A stretch of DNA of 43,410 nucleotides from an uncultured bacterium. GTDB lineage: Bacteria; Patescibacteriota; Dojkabacteria; SC72. Of this stretch, positions 8,703 to 18,660 are shown piece by piece (positions within the stretch are counted from its first letter, which is position 1; each line of letters begins with the position of its first letter). Made by a program: the position numbers and the translations under genes. Below the pieces are notes generated by a model, which ran no database searches, was not told where the DNA came from, and saw only the letters and a list, made by a program, of their open reading frames with translations. Location: assembly GCA_903840015.1 (NCBI GenBank), contig CAIMEL010000015.1, positions 1 to 43,410 on the forward strand. The letters are read 5' to 3'.

Positions 8703-10467
8703 TTTTCTTGAAAATCTGATCCTTCAACTTAAGAAGCTTCTTTTCAAAGATACCCAATTCTTCAATATTGAAAACTTTTGAACCGACCCAGTACGAGATT
8801 AGACCATATGCTGCGGTTATTGAGGTCAAAACAACAATGGACCAAGTTCTAGTAGTGTCTAATTGGAAATCAAACAGTTTGAATACAAAATACATTCCGA
8901 TACACATCAATACTGTATTCATAATTTTTGTTATTGCAGGCAATACTGTTCTCTTCCAAGAGAGGATTTTGCCTTTTTTGTTTAGAAGAATTCCTAAAAT
9001 TACACTTTGTACGAAATATGCAATACTTAGACTTAACGAGAGACCACCAACACTCATATCAGAATTCCCACGGGAAGTAGACCATACAAATATATCTTTA
9101 AAGAATGATCCCAAGACCTTAATGAATTCTCCACCATTTGCATTAGAAATCTGTGTTACCATCTGATCAAATATCGGTCTCCAATCGTAATAGTGGCTGA
9201 AGAAATTAGTAAGAAGATATGCTAAAGCAATATTTACAACGATACCAATAGAGATAGCGAACAGAGGTAACCATGTCTCTTTGAGAGCATAGAAGGCACG
9301 CAGAAGAATTTGCGCAACGGTTTGCCCTACTATCGAAACCCCAAGAAGAGCTAAACACCATGCTGTAAGTATTGTACCTCTCCAGTCAAAAGCACCAGTA
9401 CCGTAGGCAAGACGTATTATTGGTAGTCTTAGAATTATGAATATTGCAACTATTGGCAATACTAAGAAAAGAGCTAATTGTATGGAGTTATTTAAAACCC
9501 TTTCAAATTCTTTTTTGTTTTCACTATGTTGAGCCATATTGGGTAATGCAACCTGAGCAACGGCACTACCAATAATATTTATTGGGAAGAGATGGAGGCT
9601 AAGTGCAAATTTGTATGCACTTAAGGCACCAGCAGCTAGAGAGAAACTTATTAAAGTATTAACAACAACATTTAGCTGTTCACCCAATATCGCTATAGTC
9701 CTGGGTATTGCAAGTTTTAATGCTTTCCAAACATACCTGTTCTTCAGTGATTCAGAAAATGTCTTCAAACTAAGACTGAAGTTATATGTATAGAATTTCT
9801 TGAAAAGGGGTATCTGTGTTAAGAAATGTAAAAAGGAACCAATGACAGCTGAGATTGCTATTCCCTCTACACCCATACCTAACCACAACACCAAAATCAT
9901 AGGTCCAATAACCATGGCCAGGTTATACATTAAAGGTGCTAAAGATGTAACAAAGAACTGCTTTCTCACCTGCAAATAACCAGTCAACAGAGTACTTGTA
10001 CCAAGTAACAGAGGTGAGATCATCATTATTCTGGTAAGGTTTATGAAGATATCATAATCCTCCGGGCTAATCCTATCTGAGAAATTAAGGAAACCCTGAA
10101 GCAGATGAGAGTTGATTAGGAAATCTGTTAATTGAGGAGTAAAAATGAAAAGTAACAAAGCTATGACAGAACAAGTGGAAATGATAATGATTGTAAGATG
10201 GTTAAAGAATTTGTTTAGAACTTCAGTGCCTTTTTTGTAAAAAATTTCAGAAAAGATCGGAATAATTGCAGCATTAATAGAGCCTGCAACAATAATCATG
10301 AAAAGCATATCGGGGATTGTGAATGCAGCCCAAAATATATCTAATTCGTGTGATACACCGAAAAGCTGAGCTATTATCCTTAACTTAAGAAAACCAAGGA
10401 CTTTAGTTACAAGCAAAAGGGCCATTACAAAAAAAACACTGTTTTTCTTCTCTAATATTTTCAACAT
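8695..10467 (-). CDS. murJ: Lipid II flippase MurJ family (MviN)
   Basis: 590 aa polytopic protein; KVLGFLKLRIIAQLFGVSHELDIFWAAFTIPDMLF N-terminus typical of MurJ. Confidence 0.93.
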   Translation of the reverse strand: MLKILEKKNSVFFVMALLLVTKVLGFLKLRIIAQLFGVSHELDIFWAAFTIPDMLFMIIVAGSINAAIIPIFSEIFYKKGTEVLNKFFNHLTIIIISTCSVIALLLFIFTPQLTDFLINSHLLQGFLNFSDRISPEDYDIFINLTRIMMISPLLLGTSTLLTGYLQVRKQFFVTSLAPLMYNLAMVIGPMILVLWLGMGVEGIAISAVIGSFLHFLTQIPLFKKFYTYNFSLSLKTFSESLKNRYVWKALKLAIPRTIAILGEQLNVVVNTLISFSLAAGALSAYKFALSLHLFPINIIGSAVAQVALPNMAQHSENKKEFERVLNNSIQLALFLVLPIVAIFIILRLPIIRLAYGTGAFDWRGTILTAWCLALLGVSIVGQTVAQILLRAFYALKETWLPLFAISIGIVVNIALAYLLTNFFSHYYDWRPIFDQMVTQISNANGGEFIKVLGSFFKDIFVWSTSRGNSDMSVGGLSLSLSIAYFVQSVILGILLNKKGKILSWKRTVLPAITKIMNTVLMCIGMYFVFKLFDFQLDTTRTWSIVVLTSITAAYGLISYWVGSKVFNIEELGIFEKKLLKLKDQIFKKNA

Positions 10468-10564
10468 ATTCAGGTATGGGTTTATGCGAATAATATCATA
10501 GTTTAAAGTTAAATTTTTATCAATTCAGAGAATTTTCATCTTAATAACAGATAGTATTCTCTAA

Positions 10565-11272
10565 ATGTATATTCTAGATTTGTTGTTTCCTAAATCTTGC
10601 CAAATTTGCAAAAAAGAGGGCCAGTATCTCTGTAACCAATGTATTAAATTGTTTAAAAAGAATCTCCCTGAATGCTACAAATGTCGCAAACTTTCAAACC
10701 TATATATCACACATCGTCTTTGTAAGGATGATACAAACCTGAATTCCGTATTTGTTGGTTGGGAATATAACGACCTCACATCGTTGATATTAAAAAAATA
10801 CAAGTATTCTGGTGTAAAAGATATGGCACAAACATTATCGGAGATATTTGTCCAAAGGATTGCGGAAACCGAATACCCTAAATACTTAGAAGGAACTTTA
10901 CTTACAATAGTTCCCATATCTAGAAGGAGACAGAAAGAGAGAGGTTTCAATCAACTTAGTACCATAGGTAAAGCAGTAAGTGAAAAATTTGGATATGCTT
11001 TTTCTGATTCAATTCTGATACGGAAGAAAGATAGAGAGCACCAATCCGTCAAAAACAGGTTGGAAAGAAGCTACATTAATTATTCCGACTTTTATATTAA
11101 GAAGGATCTTGATATAAGAGATTACAAATCAATAACGGTATTGGATGATGTAATAACTACTGGGAGTACTTTGGAATCAATATGCCTATGCTTTCAGAAG
11201 CGATTTGGAAACGAGATTCAAGTAAACGCACTCTGCATTTTCAGAGGGAAACCATACTATTTGTCTTGTTGA
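10565..11272 (+). CDS. comF: ComF-family phosphoribosyltransferase (competence-associated)
   Basis: 235 aa; zinc-ribbon CxxC pairs (CQIC, CNQC, CYKC) and PRTase motif SITVLDDVITTGSTL. Confidence 0.9.
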   Translation: MYILDLLFPKSCQICKKEGQYLCNQCIKLFKKNLPECYKCRKLSNLYITHRLCKDDTNLNSVFVGWEYNDLTSLILKKYKYSGVKDMAQTLSEIFVQRIAETEYPKYLEGTLLTIVPISRRRQKERGFNQLSTIGKAVSEKFGYAFSDSILIRKKDREHQSVKNRLERSYINYSDFYIKKDLDIRDYKSITVLDDVITTGSTLESICLCFQKRFGNEIQVNALCIFRGKPYYLSC

Positions 11273-13548
11273 GTATCTTTTTCTTTCTCCTTCTCTTTCT
11301 CTGTTTCCTTACTTAAAGCATTTAACTGTTTACTTATCTCATTGTAGATATCTAGATTAGTATTCCCTTGTACTTCAAGAATTTTCTTCGCCGCTTTAAG
11401 ATAAGATTCATAGACAACCATATTACCTTTCTCTTTATTTAAATCACCCGCAAGGATAATGGAAGGAATATGCTGAGGATTAATACTCAAAGCCCGAGTA
11501 AGAGAGGCTAATGCATCATCTTTCTCTCCTTTAATTATGTAGATCTGTGCTTTACTATAATGCAATTCAAAGTTTGCAGGATTCAATTCTATAGCTTTAT
11601 CTAATGAATAAACCGAATCAGCAATGTAATCATAAAACCCCATCCCCACCAAGCCCATATATACCCTTGTACTAGATTCCCAGTTTGCATACACCATAGG
11701 TGCAATGTCTATACCCTTTCTAACAGAATCTATGGCATAGTTTTTCCACATTCCGACATCTTTGATAATTCCTTCTTTGTTACCATCCTCATCTAATTTC
11801 GAATATTTCTCAGCAGCAATCCCTATTCTCTCCAAGTACATCATACCCTTCTTCCTTGCAAAATATGCATTCCCTTTATCAAGCTCTAGAGCCTTTGAGT
11901 AGTATTTAGCCATCCTCTCTGTAAAGTCTTCGCGTTCCTCCATTGTTGGATATGAGTTACCCTGATACTTTCTGTTTTCTTGAATGAAGTATGATTCAGC
12001 TTTGAGAGCATACATAGAAGCGACACCTTTGGTTATCCAGAAGGACAGTATTGCAAGAGATACAACTGAAACTAATACTGCCATAACTGTATTTAAATTT
12101 TTGAAATTCCTCGTATTTCCAGATTCTGTATCTAAGTTTGCAGTCCAAAGTTTCAAAACAAATTTGTCCGCTGTACCTTTGTTCAATATATCCCTTAAAA
12201 TACCTCTAAAGGAAATTAAAGAGAGGAGAATGATCAGAGAAAGAACAAAGTAGGATGCAAAGAATGAAGAAACATACAGAAACAGTATTGCCAAATCAGT
12301 CATAACTAAATACCAAGTCACATCCGTATTTCCATACTGTTTAATTCTTCCAAGATCTGAGAGTAGAGATTTAACAACTAAGAATCCAAAAAGTATCCAA
12401 CATCCTAACCAGAATAATCCTCCTGTGGCTATTTGAGTCAGGACTTCATTCCCTGAGTAGAAGAAATTGACATTATTGAATGCTACCAGGGATGTATTAA
12501 CTGGTTTGAACAGGTTGAATGCTATTGCATATGTATCAGGCCCGAATCCAAACACTCCAGAATTAAACGAATCAACAAGGACAGAGGAAGCAACACTCCA
12601 CGAAAGATCTAAACCTAATGAAACCTGAGAAACTATGTTTATACTCTTTGGTATTAAAACACCTCTTACTGCTGGAATTTGCAACAGTATGAAAGGGACC
12701 AGAATACTACCCATTAAGATAACTAAATACAGGAATATTTTCTTCGAATCCTGCGCTTGTAACTTCAACTTTTTATATACCAAGAAAAGAAGAGCACCGA
12801 GAACAAGTAATGTTGTTAGGACTATCCCAATTCCAAGATTGATTGAGTACAGCCATATATTTACAACTGCTAGTACAAGGGAGATTATGGAGATGGTAAA
12901 GAGTGTCTTACCTTGCTTTAGAATTGAGTATCCTCCTAAAAGTCCAAAACTAAACAGTATTGTAACAGCATTAATTACAAGATGTAATTTGGAGGATCTT
13001 AGTAGAGGAAGCCCTACCTGGTTTAATTCCTTATATATTGGTAAGAAACCCCAGGAATTAACTCCAAGGAAAGAAAGAATACTTAGAACATTATTAAAAA
13101 TCATCCCTAGAATGAATGCAGATATTGCCCATTTAATATCTCTTTCATTCTGTATAAATAATCGAACGGAGAAAGAGAGAAATACTAAGCACAGCAGTAC
13201 AAGTAATCCTCCACCAAGTCGATTGTCAATTCCCCATATACTCGTATTGATATCTTTTGAAAAGATGGTAGACAAAAGTGCTGAAAGAAGTAAAAGGAAT
13301 ATTCCAATATCCAGAGAGCTTTTTAAAATACTAACCTTGCCCTCTAAGAAAATTCTTAGTACTTCAAGGCCTAAGATAACAGCAGAGAAAGACAGTATAA
13401 CTAAGGACATACTTCTCTCTGTCCAATCCCAAGCAAATGGCATAATGGCAAGAGGAAGGATGAATAGGAGAAGATAGAAAAGATACTTTTGGACTAAAGG
13501 TATAGTTATTTTATTAAGGATATTCGTTTTTCGAAGAGTACCTTCCAT
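11257..13548 (-). CDS. O-antigen ligase/Wzy-like polytopic membrane protein with C-terminal TPR repeats
   Basis: 763 aa; many TM segments, SIWGIDNRLGGG, FGFGPDTYAIAF, then TPR-like AIELNPANFELHYSKAQIYIIKGEKDDALASLTRALSINPQ. Confidence 0.8.
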   Translation of the reverse strand: MEGTLRKTNILNKITIPLVQKYLFYLLLFILPLAIMPFAWDWTERSMSLVILSFSAVILGLEVLRIFLEGKVSILKSSLDIGIFLLLLSALLSTIFSKDINTSIWGIDNRLGGGLLVLLCLVFLSFSVRLFIQNERDIKWAISAFILGMIFNNVLSILSFLGVNSWGFLPIYKELNQVGLPLLRSSKLHLVINAVTILFSFGLLGGYSILKQGKTLFTISIISLVLAVVNIWLYSINLGIGIVLTTLLVLGALLFLVYKKLKLQAQDSKKIFLYLVILMGSILVPFILLQIPAVRGVLIPKSINIVSQVSLGLDLSWSVASSVLVDSFNSGVFGFGPDTYAIAFNLFKPVNTSLVAFNNVNFFYSGNEVLTQIATGGLFWLGCWILFGFLVVKSLLSDLGRIKQYGNTDVTWYLVMTDLAILFLYVSSFFASYFVLSLIILLSLISFRGILRDILNKGTADKFVLKLWTANLDTESGNTRNFKNLNTVMAVLVSVVSLAILSFWITKGVASMYALKAESYFIQENRKYQGNSYPTMEEREDFTERMAKYYSKALELDKGNAYFARKKGMMYLERIGIAAEKYSKLDEDGNKEGIIKDVGMWKNYAIDSVRKGIDIAPMVYANWESSTRVYMGLVGMGFYDYIADSVYSLDKAIELNPANFELHYSKAQIYIIKGEKDDALASLTRALSINPQHIPSIILAGDLNKEKGNMVVYESYLKAAKKILEVQGNTNLDIYNEISKQLNALSKETEKEKEKEKDTQQDK

Positions 13549-13590
13549 ATGAGGGGCAATAAATGTTAATCAGATAATCCTACCACAAAT

Positions 13591-13619
13591 AAAAAGGGAG
13601 ACCAACTGTCTCCCTTTTT
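13591..13619 (-). terminator. Rho-independent terminator downstream of dnaK
   Basis: AAAAAGGGAGAC-CAACT-GTCTCCCTTTTT, perfect 12-bp stem; may act on both strands. Confidence 0.9.
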
Positions 13620-13637
13620 ACCGGAATTAAAAAGAAG

Positions 13638-15539
13638 TTAATCTACAACCTCACCTTCCTTAACTTCATCCTCTTTCTCTTTCTTCTCCTCTTCCTTATT
13701 TTCAGATGCTTTCTCCGAAGATTCTTTAGAAGCTTGCTCATACATCTTCTTACCAACCTCTTGCATCTTCTTCATTAGAGCATCAGATTTTTCCTCTACT
13801 TCCTCCTCATTGAAGTCCTCTTTCTCTATTAGCTTTTTAAGCTCCTCAGACTTCTTCTCCATCTCCTCCTTATCAGCAGAATCAATCTTATCCTTGTTCT
13901 CACTTATTAATTTCTCAACACTGAAACATAGAGAATCTGCATTATTTCTTTTCTCTGCTCTCTCCCTCTTTTTCTTATCTTCCTCTGCATTCTTCTCCGC
14001 CTCCTCAACCATTTTCTCAATCTCATCTTCCTTCAAACCTGTAGACGCTGTTATTGTAATTTTCTGTTCTTTCTTTGTTGCTAAATCAACAGCCTTAACA
14101 TTCAGGATACCGTTTGCATCGATCGAGAATGTAACTTCAATCTGAGGAACTCCTCTTGGTGCAGGAGGTATACCATCAAGGATGAATTTCCCTAGTGTCT
14201 TGTTATCTGAAGCCATCTCTCTTTCTCCCTGAAGGATATGAATCTCCACTCCTGGTTGATTGTCTGCAGCAGTAGAGAATACCTGTTTCTTTTCAACAGG
14301 AATTGTTGTATTTCTATCGATCAATTTCGTCATAACTCCCCCTAGAGTTTCAAGACCAAGAGAGAGTGGTGTAACATCAAGCAGAGTTATATCTTTAACA
14401 TCACCACCAAGAACTCCTCCCTGGATTGCAGCTCCAAGTCCAACAACCTCGTCAGGATTTACACCTTTATTAGCCTCTTTACCAAAGAATTCTTCAACCT
14501 TTTTCTGTACAGCTGGCATTCTTGTCATACCACCAACTAGAAGTACTTCGTCAATATCTTTTTTGTCTAACTTTGCATCCTTCAATGCCTTCTCACATGG
14601 CTTGATACTCTTCTCAATTAAATCCATAACTAATTTCTCTAGTTCAGATCTAGTCAATTTCTCCTTGAGATGCTTTGGTCCTTTATCTGTTGCAGTAATG
14701 TATGGGATGTTAATCTCTGTTTCCTCAGAGGAGGATAGCTCTATTTTCGCCTTCTCTGCAGCTTCCCTTAACCTTTGTAATGCAGTTCTGTCATCACGCA
14801 AATCAAGCCCTTCTTTGTTCTTAAAAGAATCAGCTAGATGATCTATAATTTTCTGATCAAAGTCATCACCTCCTAGGTGAGTATCTCCGTTAGTTGAAAG
14901 AACTTCGAATACACCATCTCCCATTTCTAAGATGGAAATATCAAAAGTACCACCACCGAGGTCAAATATTGCAACTTTCTCATCTTTACCTTTATCAACA
15001 CCATATGCAAGAGCTGCAGCGGTTGGCTCATTAACTATTCTCTTAACATCCAAACCAGCTATCTTTCCTGCATCCTTAGTTGCTTGCCTCTGAGAGTCAT
15101 CGAAATATGCGGGAACTGTAATGACAGCTTCCTTAACCTCTTCTCCTAAAAATTCCTCAGCATCCTTTTTCATTTTTGCAAGTATTTTCGCAGAGATCTC
15201 TTGAGGTGTATACCATTTCTTCCCCATTTTTACCTCAATGCCTCCACCATCAGACTTTCTCATTTCAAAAGGTAGTAATTTCTTATCCTTTTCAACTTCG
15301 GGATCATCCCAGGTCCTACCTATCAATCTTTTTACAGAGTAAATTGTCCCCTCTGGATTCATAACAGCTTGGTTCTTGGCTAAAACACCAACCAATATTT
15401 CTCCTTTCTCATCCTCTGCCACAACAGATGGAGTTAACCTACCTCCTTGAGAATTTGAGATCACATTTGGCTTACCACCTTCCATGTAGGCCATAACGGA
15501 ATTGGTAGTACCAAGATCTATACCTATAATTTTTGACAT
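13638..15539 (-). CDS. dnaK: Hsp70 chaperone DnaK
   Basis: 633 aa; [50 protein letters not shown]. Confidence 0.99.
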   Translation of the reverse strand: MSKIIGIDLGTTNSVMAYMEGGKPNVISNSQGGRLTPSVVAEDEKGEILVGVLAKNQAVMNPEGTIYSVKRLIGRTWDDPEVEKDKKLLPFEMRKSDGGGIEVKMGKKWYTPQEISAKILAKMKKDAEEFLGEEVKEAVITVPAYFDDSQRQATKDAGKIAGLDVKRIVNEPTAAALAYGVDKGKDEKVAIFDLGGGTFDISILEMGDGVFEVLSTNGDTHLGGDDFDQKIIDHLADSFKNKEGLDLRDDRTALQRLREAAEKAKIELSSSEETEINIPYITATDKGPKHLKEKLTRSELEKLVMDLIEKSIKPCEKALKDAKLDKKDIDEVLLVGGMTRMPAVQKKVEEFFGKEANKGVNPDEVVGLGAAIQGGVLGGDVKDITLLDVTPLSLGLETLGGVMTKLIDRNTTIPVEKKQVFSTAADNQPGVEIHILQGEREMASDNKTLGKFILDGIPPAPRGVPQIEVTFSIDANGILNVKAVDLATKKEQKITITASTGLKEDEIEKMVEEAEKNAEEDKKKRERAEKRNNADSLCFSVEKLISENKDKIDSADKEEMEKKSEELKKLIEKEDFNEEEVEEKSDALMKKMQEVGKKMYEQASKESSEKASENKEEEKKEKEDEVKEGEVVD

Positions 15540-15563
15540 AATTTTTATAATAATAATTTAAAT

Positions 15564-16109
15564 CTATTTAGATACAACAACCCTTGCAGGTCGTATTACT
15601 GTATTTTCTAAAATATAACCTGGCTGCAAAGTATCAACTATTTTCCCTTTCTCAGCACCTTCTACAGCTGCCACAGCCTCATGTACTTCAGTATTGAAAA
15701 GATCTCCTTTACTAGGTACATACTGCACAAGACCCATATTCCCAAGACTCTTAAGTATTGAACTTATTATTGCAACTACACCCTCCAACCATGCCTTACC
15801 CTGTTCATCTAGGGTAATAGCTTTGCTACCCTCGACAGCCATCATCATTGCATCTAGAGATGGTAAGATTTCTTCAAATAGTTTCTTCTTGGATTGAAAG
15901 ATTTTTAAATTTTCTCTCTTTACCGAATTATTTAGAAGATTATGGTAATCCGCCAAAGCTTTCTTTAACTGATTCTGGATCTCAAACTTTTCATCCTCAA
16001 CCTTATCTATAATTAAGGCAAGTTCATTTATCTTTTGGTCCTGTGTCTCACAATCACAATTCTCACAGTGACAATTATTCCCCTTTGTTTTTTTGTTTTC
16101 TGACTTCAT
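15564..16109 (-). CDS. grpE: Nucleotide exchange factor GrpE
   Basis: 181 aa; coiled-coil then GVVAIISSILKSLGNMGLVQYVPSKGDLFNTEVHEAV; lies between hrcA and dnaK. Confidence 0.93.
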   Translation of the reverse strand: MKSENKKTKGNNCHCENCDCETQDQKINELALIIDKVEDEKFEIQNQLKKALADYHNLLNNSVKRENLKIFQSKKKLFEEILPSLDAMMMAVEGSKAITLDEQGKAWLEGVVAIISSILKSLGNMGLVQYVPSKGDLFNTEVHEAVAAVEGAEKGKIVDTLQPGYILENTVIRPARVVVSK

Positions 16110-16126
16110 ACAAGAAATTTTTCAAA

Positions 16127-16852
16127 TTATCTCCAACCTGCTGTTGCAGATTGTAATGCTTCTTTAACTTCATTCAATGCAGGAATTACTTTTGAATAGT
16201 CCATTCTCTTCGAACCTAGGACTCCAACATATGATTGATTTTTCTCCCAGAAAGGTATTTTTACAAAAGCAATAGCACACTCTGACATATTGTTAATTCC
16301 TGATTCTTTACCAATTAGTAGTGAGACACCAGAACTAGAGTATTTTTCCACCAAATTTCGTAAGAAAGATTCATCTTCCAATATATTAAGAACTGTTTCA
16401 ATTCTCTCAATTGATCTGAACTCTTCATATTTCAGAATATTCGACATTCCAAAGAAACGGATATCATTATCTAAAATTACAAAGACAAGAGATTCTGTTT
16501 CCTTTGCCAAAATATTTAATATGGACTTTACTACTAGATCCTTTGCGAATCTATCTCTAAATATACCCTGTCTAATTTCTACTGTAACCAAGGGATTGAT
16601 CCTGCCATTCTCTACAATATTTGAAACATACAATCTAAGTGCCTGATCAGTTGGTAATCTTCCAGATGATATATGGCTTTTTTCTAAGAGACCAAGTCTC
16701 ATCAGTTTTACCATCTCATTACGGATTGTTGCTGAACTGACACCAATGTTGTATTTTTCGACTAAAGCCAAAGATCCAACCTCATCAGCTTCTTCCATAA
16801 ATTCTTTTATTATGGCCATAAGGATTTCTCTTTGTCTTTCAGTTATATCCAT
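16127..16852 (-). CDS. hrcA: Heat-inducible transcription repressor HrcA (short form)
   Basis: 241 aa; LTERQREIL-type N-terminus, GVSSATIRNEMVKLMRLGLLEKSHISSGRLPTDQALRLYV. Confidence 0.95.
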   Translation of the reverse strand: MDITERQREILMAIIKEFMEEADEVGSLALVEKYNIGVSSATIRNEMVKLMRLGLLEKSHISSGRLPTDQALRLYVSNIVENGRINPLVTVEIRQGIFRDRFAKDLVVKSILNILAKETESLVFVILDNDIRFFGMSNILKYEEFRSIERIETVLNILEDESFLRNLVEKYSSSGVSLLIGKESGINNMSECAIAFVKIPFWEKNQSYVGVLGSKRMDYSKVIPALNEVKEALQSATAGWR

Positions 16853-16853
16853 C

Positions 16854-16880
16854 TTAGCAGAGTTACAGATTATTTGCTAA
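16854..16880 (-). promoter_or_regulatory. CIRCE-like HrcA operator immediately upstream of hrcA
   Basis: Plus strand TTAGCAGAG-TTACAGATT-ATTTGCTAA: exact 9-N9-9 geometry; outer 6 bp of both arms match CIRCE. Confidence 0.8.
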
Positions 16881-16909
16881 GTATATGGCATTGATATACC
16901 GGATGTCAA
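16880..16909 (-). promoter_or_regulatory. Sigma70-type promoter for hrcA-grpE-dnaK
   Basis: Minus strand TTGACA-18 nt-TATACT. Confidence 0.75.
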
Positions 16910-16933
16910 ATGTCTCTAAGAACATTCAGAATC

Positions 16934-16962
16934 TTGCTCCACACTCTTTTTTCTGATATACT
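16934..16962 (+). promoter_or_regulatory. Sigma70-type promoter for rplY
   Basis: TTGCTC-17 nt-TATACT, ending 10 nt before ATG 16973. Confidence 0.6.
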
Positions 16963-16972
16963 CCTACTCGTT

Positions 16973-17617
16973 ATGGAAAAACTTACATTCGAAAAAAGAG
17001 AACTTGATGGTAAAAAGAACAAAATCCTTTTACAAGAAGGAAAAACACCAGCAGTTGTATACAATGCAAAAGGTGAATCAACAAATATAATGATTGACTC
17101 CTCTGTTGCAGGACAAATATCAAGAGAGGCTACTTCTACAACAATTCTTGAAGCTTCTTTAGATTCAAACAACATGAAGGTTGTTGTAAAAGAGATAGAT
17201 ATGAATCCAATTACCGAACAGATTAGACATATTGCGTTCTTTGAAATCGATGAAAGTAAAGAGATGGTATTTACAATTCCTTTCGAAATTATTGGTATTT
17301 CACCTGCAGTTAAAAATAACCTTGGTATTTTGGTTGAGGTTATGAACGATATTGATGTCAGATGTAAAGTATCTGCATTGATTCCAGCTATTCAGGTTGA
17401 TATTTCAAAACTCGAGCATCCTGGTCAATCAATTTCTGTTGAAGATTTAGATATTCCTTCAGATATTGAGTTGGTCAATGATGAGTTGAAGCATGCAACT
17501 ATTGTTACCGTAACTGAACTTCAAGCAGAAGAAGTCTATACATCTACTGAAGCTCCAGTTGAGGGAACAGAAGCTGCTCCTACAGAAACTGCTAGCGAGG
17601 AAACTCCTAAAGAATAA
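16973..17617 (+). CDS. rplY: Ribosomal protein bL25 (CTC/TL5 family)
   Basis: MEKLTFEKRELDGKKNKILLQEGKTPAVVYNAKGES..., bL25 core plus CTC-like C-terminal domain. Start moved from 16910 to 16973 because the first 21 residues of the track ORF overlap the promoter. Confidence 0.9.
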   Translation: MEKLTFEKRELDGKKNKILLQEGKTPAVVYNAKGESTNIMIDSSVAGQISREATSTTILEASLDSNNMKVVVKEIDMNPITEQIRHIAFFEIDESKEMVFTIPFEIIGISPAVKNNLGILVEVMNDIDVRCKVSALIPAIQVDISKLEHPGQSISVEDLDIPSDIELVNDELKHATIVTVTELQAEEVYTSTEAPVEGTEAAPTETASEETPKE

Positions 17618-17674
17618 TTCACTCCTATTCAGAATGATTGAATCCAGTATATTACTGGTATTTTAACATTCAAA

Positions 17675-17700
17675 AAAAGAGACCCCTATGGGTCTCTTTT
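17675..17700. terminator. Bidirectional terminator between convergent rplY and rpsG
   Basis: AAAAGAGACCC-CTAT-GGGTCTCTTTT perfect 11-bp stem. Confidence 0.9.
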
Positions 17701-17722
17701 CAATTAGCAAAGTCCAGATATA

Positions 17723-18193
17723 TTACCATCTAAAATGTGCAAATGCTTTATTAGCTTCTGCCATTCTCTCTGTATCCTGTTTCTTCTTGATTGCATCACC
17801 CTCTCCATTATATGCACTTACCAATTCTCCCATCAAAATCTTGTCAAATGATTTTCCTGACTTCTTCCTACACAAATCGATTATCCATCGAATTGCTAAA
17901 GTCTCCTGTCTTTTAGGGGAAACAGGCATAGGAACTTGGTAATTTGCACCTCCAACTCTTCGAGCTTTGATCTCCAAGGATGGTCTAACATTATCTATTG
18001 CTTTATTAACAAAAGATACAACATCTGCTTCTTTTACAGCTGCAGTTCCTTTCTCCAAAGCTGAATACACTAACTCCTCAGCTAAGCTTTTCTTACCATC
18101 TTGCATTACCTTGTTAATCATCCTAGCAACAATTGCATTGGAATACTTTCTATCTATCTTCTGCGTTCTTTTTTTAGCTCTTTTACCTCTCAT
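17723..18193 (-). CDS. rpsG: Ribosomal protein uS7
   Basis: 156 aa; MRGKRAKKRTQKIDRKYSNAIVARMINKVMQDGKKSLAEELVYSAL... Confidence 0.98.
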   Translation of the reverse strand: MRGKRAKKRTQKIDRKYSNAIVARMINKVMQDGKKSLAEELVYSALEKGTAAVKEADVVSFVNKAIDNVRPSLEIKARRVGGANYQVPMPVSPKRQETLAIRWIIDLCRKKSGKSFDKILMGELVSAYNGEGDAIKKKQDTERMAEANKAFAHFRW

Positions 18194-18215
18194 AATTCAA
18201 TATTAATAATTAAAA

Positions 18216-18635
18216 CTATTCAGCAGCATCTTCCTTCTTAACTCCGTATTTTGATCTAGCCTTCTTCCTACCCTTAACTCCAGCTGTATCATACTTACCA
18301 CGTACAACAATATACTTAACACCAGGTAAGTCTCTCTTTCTACCAGCCTTTAGAAGTACAACAGAGTGCTCCTGAAGGTTATGTCCTTCGCCTGGGATAT
18401 ATGCAGTTACTTCCATACCGTTAGACATTCTAACCCTTGCAACTTTTCTCAAAGCTGAGTTTGGTTTCTTAGGTGTCATAGTTTTGACTTGCAAACAGAC
18501 CCCTCTCTTAAAAGGGTTTGCAATTTTCTTATACCTATTTTTCAAAGGATTGAAGTTTCTAGCAAGTTGAATATGCTTTGTCTTCTGTGTCTTCGTTTTC
18601 CTAGGTTTTCTTACTAATTGGTTAATCGTCGGCAT
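18216..18635 (-). CDS. rpsL: Ribosomal protein uS12
   Basis: 139 aa; [54 protein letters not shown]. Confidence 0.99.
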   Translation of the reverse strand: MPTINQLVRKPRKTKTQKTKHIQLARNFNPLKNRYKKIANPFKRGVCLQVKTMTPKKPNSALRKVARVRMSNGMEVTAYIPGEGHNLQEHSVVLLKAGRKRDLPGVKYIVVRGKYDTAGVKGRKKARSKYGVKKEDAAE

Positions 18636-18660
18636 GGTGTGTATTATATATCAAAATCAA

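Noticed and set aside
11270-11310. Pyrimidine-rich repeat (TTTCTTTCTCCTTCTCTTTCTC)
   Set aside because: Explained by the Lys/Glu-rich ETEKEKEKEKD tail of the ligase-like protein.
12635-13477. 280-aa plus-strand ORF
   Set aside because: Antisense to the O-antigen-ligase-like gene; composition looks like a shadow of hydrophobic codons, with no domain motif or promoter.
14260-14841. 193-aa plus-strand ORF
   Set aside because: Fully antisense to dnaK, Ser/Phe-rich shadow translation.
16906-17175. 89-aa minus-strand ORF upstream of hrcA
   Set aside because: Overlaps rplY antisense and covers the hrcA promoter; not credible.
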